The notes: generated from the letters alone by a model not told the origin. A stretch of 61,466 bases of DNA from Paulinella micropora (GCA_009731375.1 BJOX01000002.1:348217-409682), one strand, 5' to 3'. Shown: positions 25,031 to 36,048, numbered from the stretch's first letter. Made by a program: numbers and translations.

Positions 25031-25902
25031 TTCTTACCTTAGTGCTTACCCAAGCTACTTGATCAGAGACTTGTTGAGCTATGTCGGCAAAAGGAGAGCA
25101 AAGTCTTTTGTCCCGACGACTGGAACTGTTGGTTTTTGGGGTTTCTCGCCACAGCTGGGGGGTCCTTCAGACCAGCACACTGGAGATAAAATCCAACGTC
25201 GGCGGCTGACGCCAAACGAATAAATGAGCTCTTTGCTAGTGGGGCCGAACGTAAACGGGCCACTGCTAGAATGCTCACCCCACACCGGATCAAAGCCAGG
25301 ACTGTTGTGCAGAAAAAGGTTGCAGGGAACAGTCGTTGCCTGCAAAACTGGGAGCTGGACGTCTGGCTTCCTTCGCCACTGTCCACGGAACGTTCCTCGA
25401 GGAACTCTTGACGCCTTGGTGGGCTGGCTGGCTGAGCTCGAACGGCCTCTAACCACCACCCACTGCGCTGAGATTCAGCTCAACTCGCACCGGGCCACTC
25501 CAGTTACCTATCAACCACACACAGTAGACACAAATTAGTTTTGGTCTGACACCAAACACGAACAAGACAACGTCCCTCTGGGTGTAGGTGCTGTAGGCAT
25601 CACCCCCCGGATAGCAGGTAAAAAATACCTTTTCCTGGTGACAGGTGCACCAGCTTGTTTTTCAGTATTATTTGTCCGGATTGGACCTGATGCCATTTTA
25701 TTCCTGGTCTGTTGCAGTTTTCCTTTTTGGCTTCACTGAGCTAATACAACGAGACATCATTCTCATTCTTGAGGACTGTGTTTGGTTGTATTACCGACTT
25801 TTTACGAGCTATCGTTGGGGGCATTACATTGCCAGCTTTCTTCAGTTCTTGGAGACACTCTCCAAGGGATCAAGCGCAACGGCGCTTCAAGGCTTCATAA
25901 CC
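25031..25902 (-). other. Element B 5' leader with possible primer binding site
   Basis: Between the 5' LTR and gag. The minus strand right after the LTR reads GGTTATGAAGCC, which could be a tRNA primer binding site of the type seen in copia elements; the exact tRNA is not clear. The open frames in this stretch show no domain. Confidence 0.5.
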
Positions 25903-26106
25903 TATTAACTTACGATATACCGAAGAATGACTTTAATGATTATTCTTTACCAACAGTAACGGATGACTAAAATAATTGGTAGGTATTAATTACAGAACAA
26001 TAACTGGATCCACTTAATGGGAGCATTAGTCATGATGATAGGGGATCTAACCGCATAATCAGGTTAAATACATGGATATATTAGTTACAAAATCTATAGT
26101 CTAACA
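25903..26106 (-). repeat. Element B 5' LTR
   Basis: Starts TGTTAGACTATAGATTT and ends CGTAAGTTAATA on the minus strand. 204 bp; it matches the 3' LTR with scattered changes and lacks its extra block. Confidence 0.88.
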
Positions 26107-26111
26107 CTAAT
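26107..26111. repeat. Target site duplication CTAAT, right copy
   Basis: Matches 16,344-16,348 and fixes the ends of element B. Confidence 0.85.
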
Positions 26112-26876
26112 CTAGGGAGGTGTGCAGCCTTTCCAACCACGCAGGGGTTGAAACTGGCGTTTCTGACTCAGGCTATGACCTTTCTGCCGTCCCACACACG
26201 GTACAGCTCTCTGAATAAATCATATCCTAGCAATATAACACTCTTTCCCTGGAACTCACCCTTCCTGCCCTTACCTGTGTATATAACTCTCATGCTGCCT
26301 ACCGATCTCAACTGAGTGACAATGTGCTTCCGGCCGAGCAACTGCTCGTATGGTGACTGTAACAGCGACAAACCCTTACGCGGCACACTGGTGGCAGGTA
26401 AAATGTTGTGTATCGCGGCGTGCTCCATTTCGACACAAAAGGTTAGATGCAACTCAGCGTGATGCCTCATGGCACTCGCGGCCGCGGCGGTTATATCATT
26501 TGCCTTTTCTGCTATGGGGTTGCAATCTTTGTCTCCAGTGGCCGACGTCTTCCAGATGAACTGGATAGGCTTCCACCACTCTATAACTTCTGTCGCTACG
26601 TCAAACTCCTGATCACATCTCACCTCTCTCACCCTATTTCCTGTCTGTCTCTCATAGAACGCTATCGCTTGCTTAAAACAATTTACCCACTCATTCTTAT
26701 GAGCTAAGTAATAGTCCTTAATAAAGAGCGAGTAATCATCAGTAACAAACTGGTAGCCCATGGACCCTCTGTGTCCATGTGCAAAACTATCCCAGGCTTG
26801 TCTGCTCTCTCTATTCTATTAACTTTAAATCTAGCTAACACCTTTGCCTTGCCTATCATGCAAGACACGTAAAAAG
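26112..26876 (-). pseudogene. Copia element A: integrase, cut off by element B
   Basis: Shows VSCMIGKAKVLARFKVNRIE and KPGIVLHMDTEGPW (first catalytic Asp), then YQFVTDDYSLFIKDYYLAHK with REVRCDQEFD (second Asp). VILLGYDLFRELYRVWDG, the integrase end, follows before the CTAAT at the insertion point. The frame changes once near 26,760. The rest of element A's pol lies at 13,882-16,343. No gag or protease was found upstream, so the 5' part is lost or diverged. Confidence 0.82.
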
Positions 26877-27540
26877 CTACCGGGAAAATATAATTAAAGA
26901 GTAACTTGAAAAGGTTAACGAAACGTGAGAGAAAAACGAGAACGAGAAACGGGAAGAGAAAAAAAGGAAAACGATAAATCATGTCGTGAATATATATATA
27001 TATATATATGTTTGGGAAGAGAAAAATCCCACTGAATAAATGTAACTTAAATATGGTAAGGGATAGCTGATAAATGATAATAAGTGAAATAACTTGAAAA
27101 AACTATGACGACCAGAGAATGGAAAGAAAATAAACAAGAAAATAAAACAGGAAAATAAAAGCCAGAAGAATAAAGGAGAGAAGAGGAAAAAGAAAATATA
27201 TAATAGAAAGGAACGAGAAGAGAAAGGGGAGAAAAAAAAAAAAAAAAAAAAAACAACTGACTAACCAACAAGAGAAAACGAGCCCACGGAGGGGGGTAGA
27301 AAGTCCCACGACTTGCCAGCATATCGTTGTAGAAAGTCCCACGACTCGTCAGTGTAGCTTCGGCGCAGACCCGTATTTCAAGTTGAGTTGCTAAATCTAC
27401 AATTTCGACTGAACGACTTTAACAATTGACGAACGATTGCTTTTCGTAGAGCTGAAAAGGAACAATAGCAAACAATGCCTCCAGCTTCTGTTAATAATGA
27501 ATGATAGATGGGGATAAGGTCAAAGTTGAGTCATGATGAT
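26877..27540. other. AT-rich stretch without a gene
   Basis: A-rich on the plus strand with (TA)n at 26,990-27,009 and poly-A near 27,232-27,253. A possible echo of the LTR (GACTTTAACAATTGACG ... GGAACAATAGC) at 27,410-27,470 might be the remains of element A's 5' LTR; this is weak. Confidence 0.4.
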
Positions 27541-27968
27541 TTATGTCACTGATGGAATATCTAGTCGGTGATCTTCAGGCCCGGAAAAGAACAAGGCAGA
27601 AAAAGAAGAAGAAAAGAAGGCAAGTTTCCATTTTGCACTGCTCGGCCTCGCATAGATGCTCAGATGGCTTTCTATTGGCGTGATCAATGACGGCATGGCT
27701 ATAAGCCTGCCTCTAAAACTGTGACGGCCTCCAAGCCTACACAGGGCAGGGGACGACGGCACGCAAGGCCCGTGACCAACGCGCCCAGCCTCGTCATATT
27801 AACGCCGCGCGCCCGGCCCGGGTCGTCCCTACCCGTCGTCGCCAGTTTCACATGCTCGCTCGCCCGTGTGGAAAGTTTCCTAGTTGACTGTGCAGGTGTT
27901 GGTCTGAGCTTGGCTGCCATCCTCTGCCTCCAACAACTGCAAGAGATACACAGTGTGATAACGGGCAT
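27541..27968. other. Unassigned GC-rich segment
   Basis: Open frames of 73-90 codons exist on both strands, but none has a recognisable domain or clear splice sites. Base composition is richer in G and C than the flanks. It could be an old retroelement piece or an exon region. Confidence 0.3.
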
Positions 27969-27977
27969 GATATGCTG

Positions 27978-28084
27978 AGGAGGATGATGAGGAGGATGAT
28001 GCGGATGATGATGGTGATGGGTGATGGTGGTGTGGTGGTGGTGATCACGATTATTATCATTATTATTATTATTATTATTATTAC

Positions 28085-28159
<75 letters not shown>

Positions 28160-28171
28160 CACTACTACTAC

Positions 28172-28214
<43 letters not shown>
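27978..28214. repeat. (GAT)n, (ATT)n and (ACT)n microsatellites
   Basis: Perfect trinucleotide repeats in series. No gene seen. Confidence 0.95.
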
Positions 28215-28216
28215 GT

Positions 28217-28641
28217 CACACTTGCTAAACAGAGTTCCAGCCCAATGGCCTCAAGGCGTTAAACTGTGACACCAACTCATAACCCTTTGGTGATAGATGC
28301 TGGGGAGGAGGGTCGTTGCGCGCGTAAAAGATCTTAAACTCCGCATATGCTGGTTGATAGCCCAGGACCCAGCAGACACCAGATTGTTATGGGTGGGGTT
28401 TCGAGGCAGCTCTAGCAACCGCGCTTGGTGTATGCACTTGCACATTCGGTGACGTCTTGCAAGAGGTTGCTGGGACTGCGGAATAACCTCGGCTTAGTGC
28501 AGTCTTGCCCTCAGGAGCTCCATCGGTGGCCCCGATCATCAGGCGAGANNNNNNNNNNNNNNNNNNNNNNNNNNNNNNNNNNNNNNNNNNNNNNNNNNNN
28601 NNNNNNNNNNNNNNNNNNNNNNNNNNNNNNNNNNNNNNNNN
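28217..28641 (+). mobile_element. 430-bp repeat R430, copy 1 (end hidden by N)
   Basis: GTCACACTTGCTAAACAGAG to CGATCATCAGGCGAGA is almost identical to 29,940-30,275. The last part is replaced by 93 N, about the length expected from copy 2. (ATT)n follows both. No protein domain was found; it behaves like a SINE or a non-autonomous LINE derivative. Confidence 0.75.
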
Positions 28642-28668
28642 TAGTATTATTATTATTATTATTATTAT

Positions 28669-28896
28669 GGACACCGTGATAGCCCAGTGGTCAAGTTCTA
28701 CCATCTGGGCCCTGTCGCCAGTTCGATTCCCGTCGGTGCCACCAGTATTTCATTGAACATACCGGNNNNNNNNNNTGTTGGAACTGCCCGTGCGGGGGTG
28801 TCATTAGAGCCTATCGTCAATTCTTCGTACTCCCCTCACGGGTGAGACGATGGAGGCGCATGTGCAGATTTGCATCAGCCATTGACAGAGAAGCAC
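28669..28896 (+). mobile_element. tRNA-derived SINE, best copy
   Basis: The head has TAGCCCAGTGG (A box, 28,680-28,690) and AGTTCGATTCC (B box, 28,720-28,730), the internal RNA polymerase III promoter of a tRNA. The body includes TGTTGGAACTGCCCGTGCGG and ends in GATGGAGGCGCATGTGCAG ... GAGAAGCAC followed by (TAT)n. Ten N interrupt it. Its 3' end resembles that of the LINE at 225-5417, which suggests the LINE supplies its mobilising enzyme. Confidence 0.85.
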
Positions 28897-28916
28897 TATT
28901 ATTATTATTATTATTA

Positions 28917-28953
<37 letters not shown>

Positions 28954-29571
28954 TATTACTATTATTACTATTATTATTATTATTATTATTATTATAATTA
29001 TAATTATTATTATTATTATTATTAATTATTATTGTTATTATTATAATCCTCCTCCTTCTCCTCCTCCTTCTCCTTTCTTCTTCCCTCTTCCCTCTTCCCT
29101 CTTTCTTCTTCTTCTTCTTCTTCTTCTTCTTCTTCTTCTTCTTCTTCTTCTTCTTCTTCTTCTTCTTCTTCTTCTTCTTCTTCTTGTCCTCCTTCTCCTC
29201 CTTCTCCTTCTTCTTCTTCTTCTTCTTCTTCTTCTTCTTCTTCTTCTTCTTCTTCTTCTTCTTCTTGTTCTTCTTCTTGTTCTTCTTCTTGTTCTTCTTC
29301 TTCTTCTTCTTCTTCTTCTTCTTCTTCTTCTTCTTCTTCTTCTTCTTCTTCTTCTTCTTCTTGTTCTTCTTGTTCTTCTTCTTCTTGTTCTTCTTCTTGT
29401 TCTTGTTCTTGTTCTTGTTCTTGTTCTTGTTCTTGTTCTTCTTCTGTTATTATTATTGTTATCCTCCTCCTTCTTCTTCTCCTCCTCCTCCTCCTCCTTC
29501 TTCTCCTTCTTCTTCTTCTTCTTCTTCTTCTTCTTCTTCTTCTTCTTCTTCTTCTTTTTCTTCTTCTTATA
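28897..29571. repeat. (ATT)n then (CTT)n microsatellites
   Basis: Long trinucleotide tracts including (TTC)n with TTG interruptions. The long Phe/Ser frames here are translations of repeats. Confidence 0.95.
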
Positions 29572-29727
29572 TCGTGATGATCATCATGATGATAATTAAA
29601 ATTGTAACCATAATAATTCTTAGCAACAATAAAATCATAGATATATCAAGATATATCTACCTGCACTGCAACAATTGTTGCTAATAATTATTACGGTTAC
29701 AATTATCATCATGATGATCATCACGAC

Positions 29728-29728
<1 letters not shown>
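29572..29728. mobile_element. Foldback MITE
   Basis: Inverted arms of about 55 bp: ATCGTGATGATCATCATGAT on the left and its complement ending in ATCATCACGACAT on the right, with a 30-bp centre. It lies between (TTC)n and (ATA)n tracts. Confidence 0.75.
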
Positions 29729-29767
<39 letters not shown>

Positions 29768-29824
29768 GTCTACCCAGATAATAATAATAATAATAATAAT
29801 AACAATAATAATAATGATAATAAA

Positions 29825-29922
<98 letters not shown>

Positions 29923-29939
29923 CATTATTATCATTATTA
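29729..29939. repeat. (AAT)n/(ATT)n microsatellite
   Basis: Simple repeats; the strand sense flips near 29,890. No gene seen. Confidence 0.9.
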
Positions 29940-30371
29940 TTGTCACACTTGCTAAACAGAGTTCCAGCCCAATGGCCTCAAGGCGTTAAACTGTGACGCC
30001 AACTCATAACCCTTTGGTGGTAGATGCTGGGGAGGAGGGTCGTTGCGCGCGTAAAAGATCTTAAACTCCGCATATGCTGGTTGATAGCCCAGGACCCAGC
30101 AGACACCAGATTGTTATGGGTGGGGTTTCGAGGCAGCTCTAGCAACCGCGCTTGGTGTATGCACTTGCACATTCGGTGACGTCTTGCAAGAGGTTGCTGG
30201 GACTGCGGAATAACCTCGGCTTAGTGCAGTCTTGCCCTCAGGAGCTCCATCGGTGGCCCCGATCATCAGGCGAGAGACTGACACGGGGGGGTGGAGGACC
30301 TCGAACAAGGGTATTGGAGGCTTATGTCCGTTGAGGATATGCCATTAGCTGCATCAGTACGCCTCAGATAT

Positions 30372-30372
<1 letters not shown>
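29940..30372 (+). mobile_element. 430-bp repeat R430, copy 2 (complete)
   Basis: Same sequence as 28,217-28,548 and continuing to TTGGAGGCTTATGTCCGTTG ... CCTCAGATATAG before (TAT)n. The GGAGGC-ATGTCC end resembles the LINE and SINE 3' ends. Confidence 0.75.
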
Positions 30373-30439
<67 letters not shown>

Positions 30440-30484
30440 CTACCTGAACTGCAGTCAGGCCGTTTCCTTTCTCCAGCTTTTTTC

Positions 30485-30529
<45 letters not shown>

Positions 30530-30595
30530 GGACAGACAGATGGACAGACAGACAGACAGATAGACAGATAGATAGATAGATAGATAGATACACAC

Positions 30596-30653
30596 CTCTT
30601 CTTCTTGCCGTGTCTTTTCAGACCATTCCGATATTCATCAGCCATGCTGGACG
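30596..30653 (-). CDS. Exon X8, unknown gene
   Basis: Minus strand, acceptor TTACTACAG, donor AAGAGGTGTGT. 58 bp; the frame reads SSMADEYRNGLKRHGKKK. No domain recognised; very basic end. The plus strand could also be read as an exon (TTTTCAG ... GTAAGT), so strand is not certain. Fourteen partial copies of its upstream edge follow at 30,760-32,155. Confidence 0.45.
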
Positions 30654-30655
30654 CT

Positions 30656-30657
30656 GT

Positions 30658-30707
<50 letters not shown>

Positions 30708-30881
30708 GAAGGAAGTAAGGAAATAAGTAAGGAAGTAAGTAAGTAAGTAAGTAAGTAAGTCATCAGCCGCGCTCGAGGCCGCAGCAGCTGCAGTAAGTAA
30801 GTAAGTAAGTCAGTAAGTAAGCAAGTAAGTCATCAACCATGCTCGAGGCCGCAGAAGCTGCAGTAAGTAAGTAAGTAAGTC

Positions 30882-30936
<55 letters not shown>

Positions 30937-30987
30937 CAGTAAGTAAGTCGGTAAGTCATCAGCCATGCTCAAGGCCGCAGAAGCTGC

Positions 30988-31049
<62 letters not shown>

Positions 31050-31098
31050 AAAGTAAGTAAGTCATCAGCCATGCTCCACCTCGACCAGTAGCAGCTGT

Positions 31099-31132
<34 letters not shown>

Positions 31133-31174
31133 TCATCAGCCATGCTCGAGGCCGCAGAAGCTGCAGTAAGTAAG

Positions 31175-31223
<49 letters not shown>

Positions 31224-31268
31224 GTAAGTAAGTAAGTCATCAGCCATGCTCGAGGCCGCAGAAGCTGC

Positions 31269-31303
<35 letters not shown>

Positions 31304-31334
31304 CATCAGCCATGCTCGACCCAGTAGCAGCTGT

Positions 31335-31381
<47 letters not shown>

Positions 31382-31412
31382 CATCAGCCGCGCTCGAGGC
31401 CGCAGCAGCTGC

Positions 31413-31467
<55 letters not shown>

Positions 31468-31526
31468 TAGTAAGTAAGTAAGTAAGTAAGTAAGTCATCA
31501 GAATTGCTCGACCCAGTAGCACCTGT

Positions 31527-31585
<59 letters not shown>

Positions 31586-31879
31586 CATCAGCCATGCTCG
31601 AGGCCGCAGAAGCTGCAGTAAGTAAGTAAGCAAGTAAGTAAGTAAGTAAGTAAGGAAGTAAGTAAGTAAGTAAGTAAGTAAGCAAGTAAGCAAGTAAGTA
31701 AGTTTACTAAGTAAGTAAGTAAGTCATCAGCCATGCTCGACCCCGTAGCAGCTGTAGGAAGTAAGTAATAAGTAAGTAAGTAAGTAAGTTATCAGCCGCG
31801 CTCGAGGCCGCAGAAGCTGCAGTAAGTAAGTAAGTAAGTCAGTAAGTCAGTAAGTCAGTAAGTAAGTAAGTAAGTAAGA

Positions 31880-31914
<35 letters not shown>

Positions 31915-31931
31915 CAAGCAAGCAAGCAAGC

Positions 31932-31979
<48 letters not shown>

Positions 31980-32030
31980 CATCGGCCGCGCTCGAAGCCG
32001 CAGAAGCTGCAGTATGTAAGTAAGTAAGTC

Positions 32031-32068
<38 letters not shown>

Positions 32069-32089
32069 CAAGCAAGTAAGTAAGTAAGC

Positions 32090-32124
<35 letters not shown>

Positions 32125-32155
32125 CAGCCATGCTCGACCCCGTAGCTGCTGCAGT
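30656..32155 (-). repeat. (TTAC)n array carrying 14 copies of an exon edge
   Basis: (AAGT)n on the plus strand, interrupted about every 65-140 bp by a 30-35-bp unit such as CATCAGCCATGCTCGAGGCC plus GCAGAAGCTGCAG. On the minus strand each unit reads TGCAG, a splice acceptor, then CTTCTGCGGCCTCGAGCATG, then GCTGATGA. The last part matches the start of exon X8 (AGCATGGCTGATGA). Two variants occur (GAGGCCGCAG and GACCCAGTAG types). Confidence 0.85.
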
Positions 32156-32392
32156 NNNNNNNNNNNNNNNNNNNNNNNNNNNNNNNNNNNNNNNNNNNNN
32201 NNNNNNNNNNNNNNNNNNNNNNNNNNNNNNNNNNNNNNNNNNNNNNNNNNNNNNNNNNNNNNNNNNNNNNNNNNNNNNNNNNNNNNNNNNNNNNNNNNNN
32301 NNNNNNNNNNNNNNNNNNNNNNNNNNNNNNNNNNNNNNNNNNNNNNNNNNNNNNNNNNNNNNNNNNNNNNNNNNNNNNNNNNGCTTTGGGCC
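32156..32392. other. Assembly gap (N)
   Basis: 237 N between the (AAGT)n array and exon X7. Confidence 0.95.
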
Positions 32393-32546
32393 GCGGAGGG
32401 GCTTTCCGGCTGCTGCTCGCCCGCTGCTTCGCTTTCGGTGGCTTCGGTTTCGGTGGGCGGTTTTTCACCGGGTGGGCCCTCCGGTCCAACCTCTTCCTCT
32501 ACCTCATCATCTAGCCACAACGGCTTTTCCACGTTGATTTTGTAAC
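32393..32546 (-). CDS. Exon X7, acidic Pro/Glu-rich, 3' end in gap
   Basis: Minus strand, acceptor CCTGTTGTAG at 32,547. The phase-1 frame reads YKINVEKPLWLDDEVEEEVG and then a Pro/Glu/Thr/Ala-rich stretch (PTETEATESEAAGEQQPESP) running into the gap. It is GC-rich and free of simple repeat, unlike its surroundings, which supports coding. Looks like a disordered linker; function unknown. Confidence 0.6.
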
Positions 32547-32663
32547 CTACAACAGGTAGATAGGTAGTTAGGTAGATAGTTAGTTAATTAGTTAGTTAGT
32601 TACTTAGTCAGATATTCACTGTATCATCATCCTCTTTCGGCCATATCGGGTGTTTCCACCTTG

Positions 32664-32665
32664 TG

Positions 32666-32705
<40 letters not shown>

Positions 32706-32798
32706 AAGATAGAAAGATAGAAAGATAGTATATATATATATATATTTATGTGTGTGTGTGTGTGTGTGTGTGCGTGAGAGAGAGAGAGAGAGAGAGCG

Positions 32799-32879
<81 letters not shown>

Positions 32880-33008
32880 GGAGTGAGAGAGAGAGAGAGA
32901 GAGAGAGATTGAATGGTCACCCAGGCGATTCAGTACCTCCAACTGTTGTGTGTTTGTGTGTGTGTGTCTGTGTGTCTGTATGTGTGTGTGTGTGTGTGTT
33001 TTCGTTTA

Positions 33009-33041
<33 letters not shown>

Positions 33042-33078
33042 GTGCGTTTATGTGTGTGTGTTTGCGTTTATGTGTGTG

Positions 33079-33114
<36 letters not shown>

Positions 33115-33149
33115 TGTGTGTGCGTGTGTGTGTCTGTGTGTGTGTGTGT

Positions 33150-33196
<47 letters not shown>

Positions 33197-33309
33197 GGAG
33201 GGAGGGAGGGAGAGAGAGAGAGAGAGAGAGAGAAAGAAAGAAAGAAAGAAAGGAAGGAAGGAAGGAAGGAAGAAAGGAAGGAAGAGAGAGAGAGAGTTAG
33301 AGAGGGAGG

Positions 33310-33357
<48 letters not shown>

Positions 33358-33358
33358 A
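32664..33358. repeat. (GATA)n, (TG)n, (GA)n microsatellites
   Basis: Simple repeats with a short unique break near 32,910-32,945 (ATTGAATGGTCACCCAGGCG). No gene seen. Confidence 0.92.
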
Positions 33359-33517
33359 GGCAGGCATACCAATGCGGTTCAGGACTGCCAACTGCTCTTT
33401 GCTTGCGAGTTCGATGTTGTCCCCTCCCCATTTGAACGCTACCACACGACATCACACATAACACAGCTTTGTGGATTTTGCGTATAGAATTTAGAAGTTG
33501 CAACAAACCGCACCAAG

Positions 33518-33556
<39 letters not shown>

Positions 33557-33696
33557 NNNNNNNNNNNNNNNNNNNNNNNNNNNNNNNNNNNNNNNNNNNN
33601 NNNNNNNNNNNNNNNNNNNNNNNNNNNNNNNNNNNNNNNNNNNNNNNNNNNNNNNNNNNNNNNNNNNNNNNNNNNNNNNNNNNNNNNNNNNNNNNN
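33359..33696. other. Unique 150 bp, C-run and assembly gap
   Basis: 33,359-33,516 is unique DNA without a clear exon. A C-run of about 40 precedes 140 N (33,557-33,696). Confidence 0.7.
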
Positions 33697-33926
<230 letters not shown>

Positions 33927-33959
33927 GATGTGAACATATATAAGTGTATATATGCGTTT

Positions 33960-34110
33960 ATTGGTCACCTCCACAAACACTGGTCAGGTTACTGGTAAAA
34001 CTACATATGCATGCGGCGCGCCAAATTTGACGTGCTTTGCGGGCTCGCCGGCCCGGGCACGGCTCGCCCGCAAAACACGTCGAATTTTTGGCTAGCTGCA
34101 TAATCTACGG
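33960..34110. mobile_element. GC-hairpin MITE, copy 1
   Basis: CAAATTTGACGTGCTTTGCG faces CGCAAAACACGTCGAATTT across a GC-rich centre, with TGGTCAGGTTACTGGTAAAA outside. Same family at 43,066, 58,342 and 59,042. Confidence 0.8.
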
Positions 34111-34265
34111 TGTGGATATATATCTCTGTACCATGTCGACCAACTGAGATAGATAAATAGATAGATAGGTAGATCAGGAAGAAAGAAGTGTAGTGGCTTT
34201 TTTTCCCCATGAAAAACCAGCGATTCTTTTTCTGGTTGTTGTTGTTGTTGTTGTTGTTGTTGTAC

Positions 34266-34301
34266 CATGTCGACCAACTGCATTCAAGTCCAGGTCTTGA
34301 T
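34266..34301 (-). CDS. Possible exon X6 (36 bp)
   Basis: Minus strand: acceptor TTTACCGCAG, donor ATGGTACAAC beside an (AAC)n tract. Its 3' edge with donor (CAGTTGGTCGACATGGTACA) recurs downstream at about 34,125-34,150, as for other exons here. The frame is not settled: phase 0 has a stop, and the other two are open. Confidence 0.35.
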
Positions 34302-34344
34302 CTGCGGTAAACCGCGGAACCACCATGGGAGGCTAACACACACG

Positions 34345-34349
34345 TCAAG

Positions 34350-34380
<31 letters not shown>

Positions 34381-34510
34381 TAGATAGACAGATAGATAAG
34401 TAGGTAGATAGGTAGGTAGGTAGGTAGATAGATAGATAGATAGATAGATAGTTAGATAGATAGATAGATCAGGAAAAAAACAAGTGTAGTGGCTTGTTTC
34501 CCCCGGGAAG
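34345..34510. repeat. (GATA)n microsatellite and short unique edge
   Basis: (GATA)n to 34,468, then AGGAAAAAAACAAGTGTAGT, which recurs in altered form at 34,174-34,200; possibly another duplicated exon edge. Confidence 0.6.
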
Positions 34511-34516
34511 AGACAG

Positions 34517-34517
34517 C

Positions 34518-34584
<67 letters not shown>

Positions 34585-34930
34585 GCTGTTGTTGTTGTTG
34601 TTGTTGGCTTGTTTGTTGGCTTGTTTGCTTGCTTGTTTGTTTCATTTGTTTGTTTTGTTTTGTTTGTTTTGTTTTGTTTGTTTTGTTTTGTTTGTTTTGT
34701 TTTGTTTGTTTTGTTTGTTTTGTTTGTTTTGTTTTGTTTTGTTTGTTTTGTTTGTTTTGTTTTGTTTTGTTTGTTTTGTTTTGTTTGTTTTGTTTTGTTT
34801 TGTTTGTTTTGTTTTGTTTGTTTTGTTTTGTTTGTTTTGTTTTGTTTGTGTTTTGTTTGTTTTGTTTTGTTTGTTTTGTTTTGCTTTGTTTTGCTTGATT
34901 TGTTTTGTTTGTTTTTGTTTTGTTTGTTTT
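34517..34930. repeat. (ATT)n, (GTT)n, (TTTTG)n microsatellites
   Basis: Simple repeats only; the Lys/Gln/Asn-rich and Phe/Cys-rich frames are artefacts. Confidence 0.95.
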
Positions 34931-34949
34931 TTCTGAGGTGAACCACGGC

Positions 34950-34951
34950 AC

Positions 34952-34989
<38 letters not shown>

Positions 34990-35151
34990 ATATATAGATA
35001 GATAGATAGATAGATAGATAAATAGATAAAATAGATAGATAGATAGATAGATGGATGGATGGATGGATGGATGGAGGGATGAATAGATACATAGATATAT
35101 AGATAGATAAATAGATAGATAGATAGATAGATAGATAGGTAGGTAGATAGG

Positions 35152-35187
<36 letters not shown>

Positions 35188-35213
35188 CGGATAGATAGAT
35201 AGATGGATAGATG

Positions 35214-35248
<35 letters not shown>

Positions 35249-35313
35249 CGATAGGCATCATTGATGGATGAATGATCAAATAAATGAAGAAATAGATAGG
35301 TAGATAGCTGGAC

Positions 35314-35349
<36 letters not shown>

Positions 35350-35370
35350 CTCGATCGATCGATAGATAGA
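34950..35370. repeat. (GATA)n microsatellite
   Basis: Tetranucleotide tract with GATG and GGTA variants. Confidence 0.95.
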
Positions 35371-35375
35371 TAGAT

Positions 35376-35582
35376 GAAATATCGACTAATGTCAGAAAAA
35401 AGGAGCTTCTGATTTCGTCAACCAGGAAGTCTGTGGGTAAAGTATTAACCCGATGCCCAGCTAAGCCGTGATGTTTGCACGGAAGGGACTGATACAGGCA
35501 ATACCAAAGCTCCCTAGTACCAGGCGGGGCCAGGGCTCGTTCCATAANNNNNNNNNNCTCTGTCTGTCGACAGATGGCACCC
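35376..35582 (+). repeat. 546-bp satellite unit, partial copy with gap
   Basis: The first 150 bases of the unit seen whole at 41,836, then ten N, then its later part CTCTGTCTGTCGACAGATGG. The missing 300 bases suggest a collapsed join. Confidence 0.75.
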
Positions 35583-35601
35583 AAGATAGATAGATAGATA
35601 C

Positions 35602-35649
<48 letters not shown>

Positions 35650-35758
35650 TCAGTTTTTAAGCCAACACAGCAAGCTAGCTAGATAGATAGATAGATAGAT
35701 AGATAGATATATAGGTAGATATATAGATAGGTAGATATATAGATTGATAGATAGTTAC

Positions 35759-35811
35759 CAAGCCAACACTGCAATCCTCGCAAGCGATCCACACTGTCTC
35801 ATCTAGATTGC
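35759..35811 (-). CDS. Exon X4 with W-x-x-C-x-x-C motif
   Basis: Minus strand, acceptor CTATCTAG, donor GGCTTGGTAACT. The frame reads NLDETVWIACEDCSVGL. WIACEDC is the form found in PHD and CW zinc fingers (W-x-x-C-x-x-C), which read histone tails; too little is seen to choose. Phases match exons X3 (ends phase 1) and X1. Copies of its 5' edge lie upstream at 35,864-35,905 and 35,975-36,003, and of its 3' edge downstream at 35,645-35,680. Confidence 0.6.
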
Positions 35812-35812
35812 C

Positions 35813-35849
<37 letters not shown>

Positions 35850-36048
35850 GGATAGATAGATACACAGCAATCCTCGCAAGCAATCCAAACTGTCTCATCT
35901 AGATAGATAGATAGAAAAAAAGGAAGGAAAACAAGGCAATTCAAAAAANNNNNNNNNNAAAAAAAAAAAAAAAAAAAACCACACTGCCTCTTCCAGATGG
36001 CCTCAGATTATACATAGAGATATAATAAATACAAATGAAAAAAAAGGC

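Larger units (their letters stand above)
16349..26106 (-). mobile_element. Copia LTR retrotransposon B, complete, nested in element A
   Basis: A 9758-bp element on the minus strand. It has LTRs at both ends (25,903-26,106 and 16,349-16,587), a polypurine tract, gag with a zinc knuckle, protease, integrase, reverse transcriptase and RNase H in copia order, and a 5-bp target duplication. The pol region has several frame breaks, so it is probably not autonomous now. It interrupts element A between its integrase and its linker. Confidence 0.92.
12663..26876 (-). mobile_element. Copia LTR retrotransposon A (outer, truncated, with element B inside)
   Basis: Recognised parts in element order on the minus strand: integrase (26,112-26,876), linker and reverse transcriptase (14,307-16,343), RNase H (13,882-14,262), polypurine tract and probable 3' LTR. 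Element B occupies 16,349-26,106. Its reverse transcriptase differs clearly from element B's, so it belongs to another copia lineage. Confidence 0.75.

Noticed and set aside
27721-27978. An 85-codon plus-strand protein in the GC-rich segment
   Set aside because: Both strands are open and no domain or splice signal supports it.
28669-28740. tRNA gene
   Set aside because: A and B boxes are present, but the sequence does not pair as a tRNA and continues into a repeated body and (ATT)n; it is a SINE head.
30760-32155. Regularly spaced 30-bp repeats resembling a CRISPR array
   Set aside because: Spacers are simple (AAGT)n of uneven length, repeats vary, and the genome is eukaryotic.
30656-32489. 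Long minus-strand frames of TYLLTYLL repeats
   Set aside because: They are translations of (TTAC)n; the pattern appears in all frames and has no start or domain.
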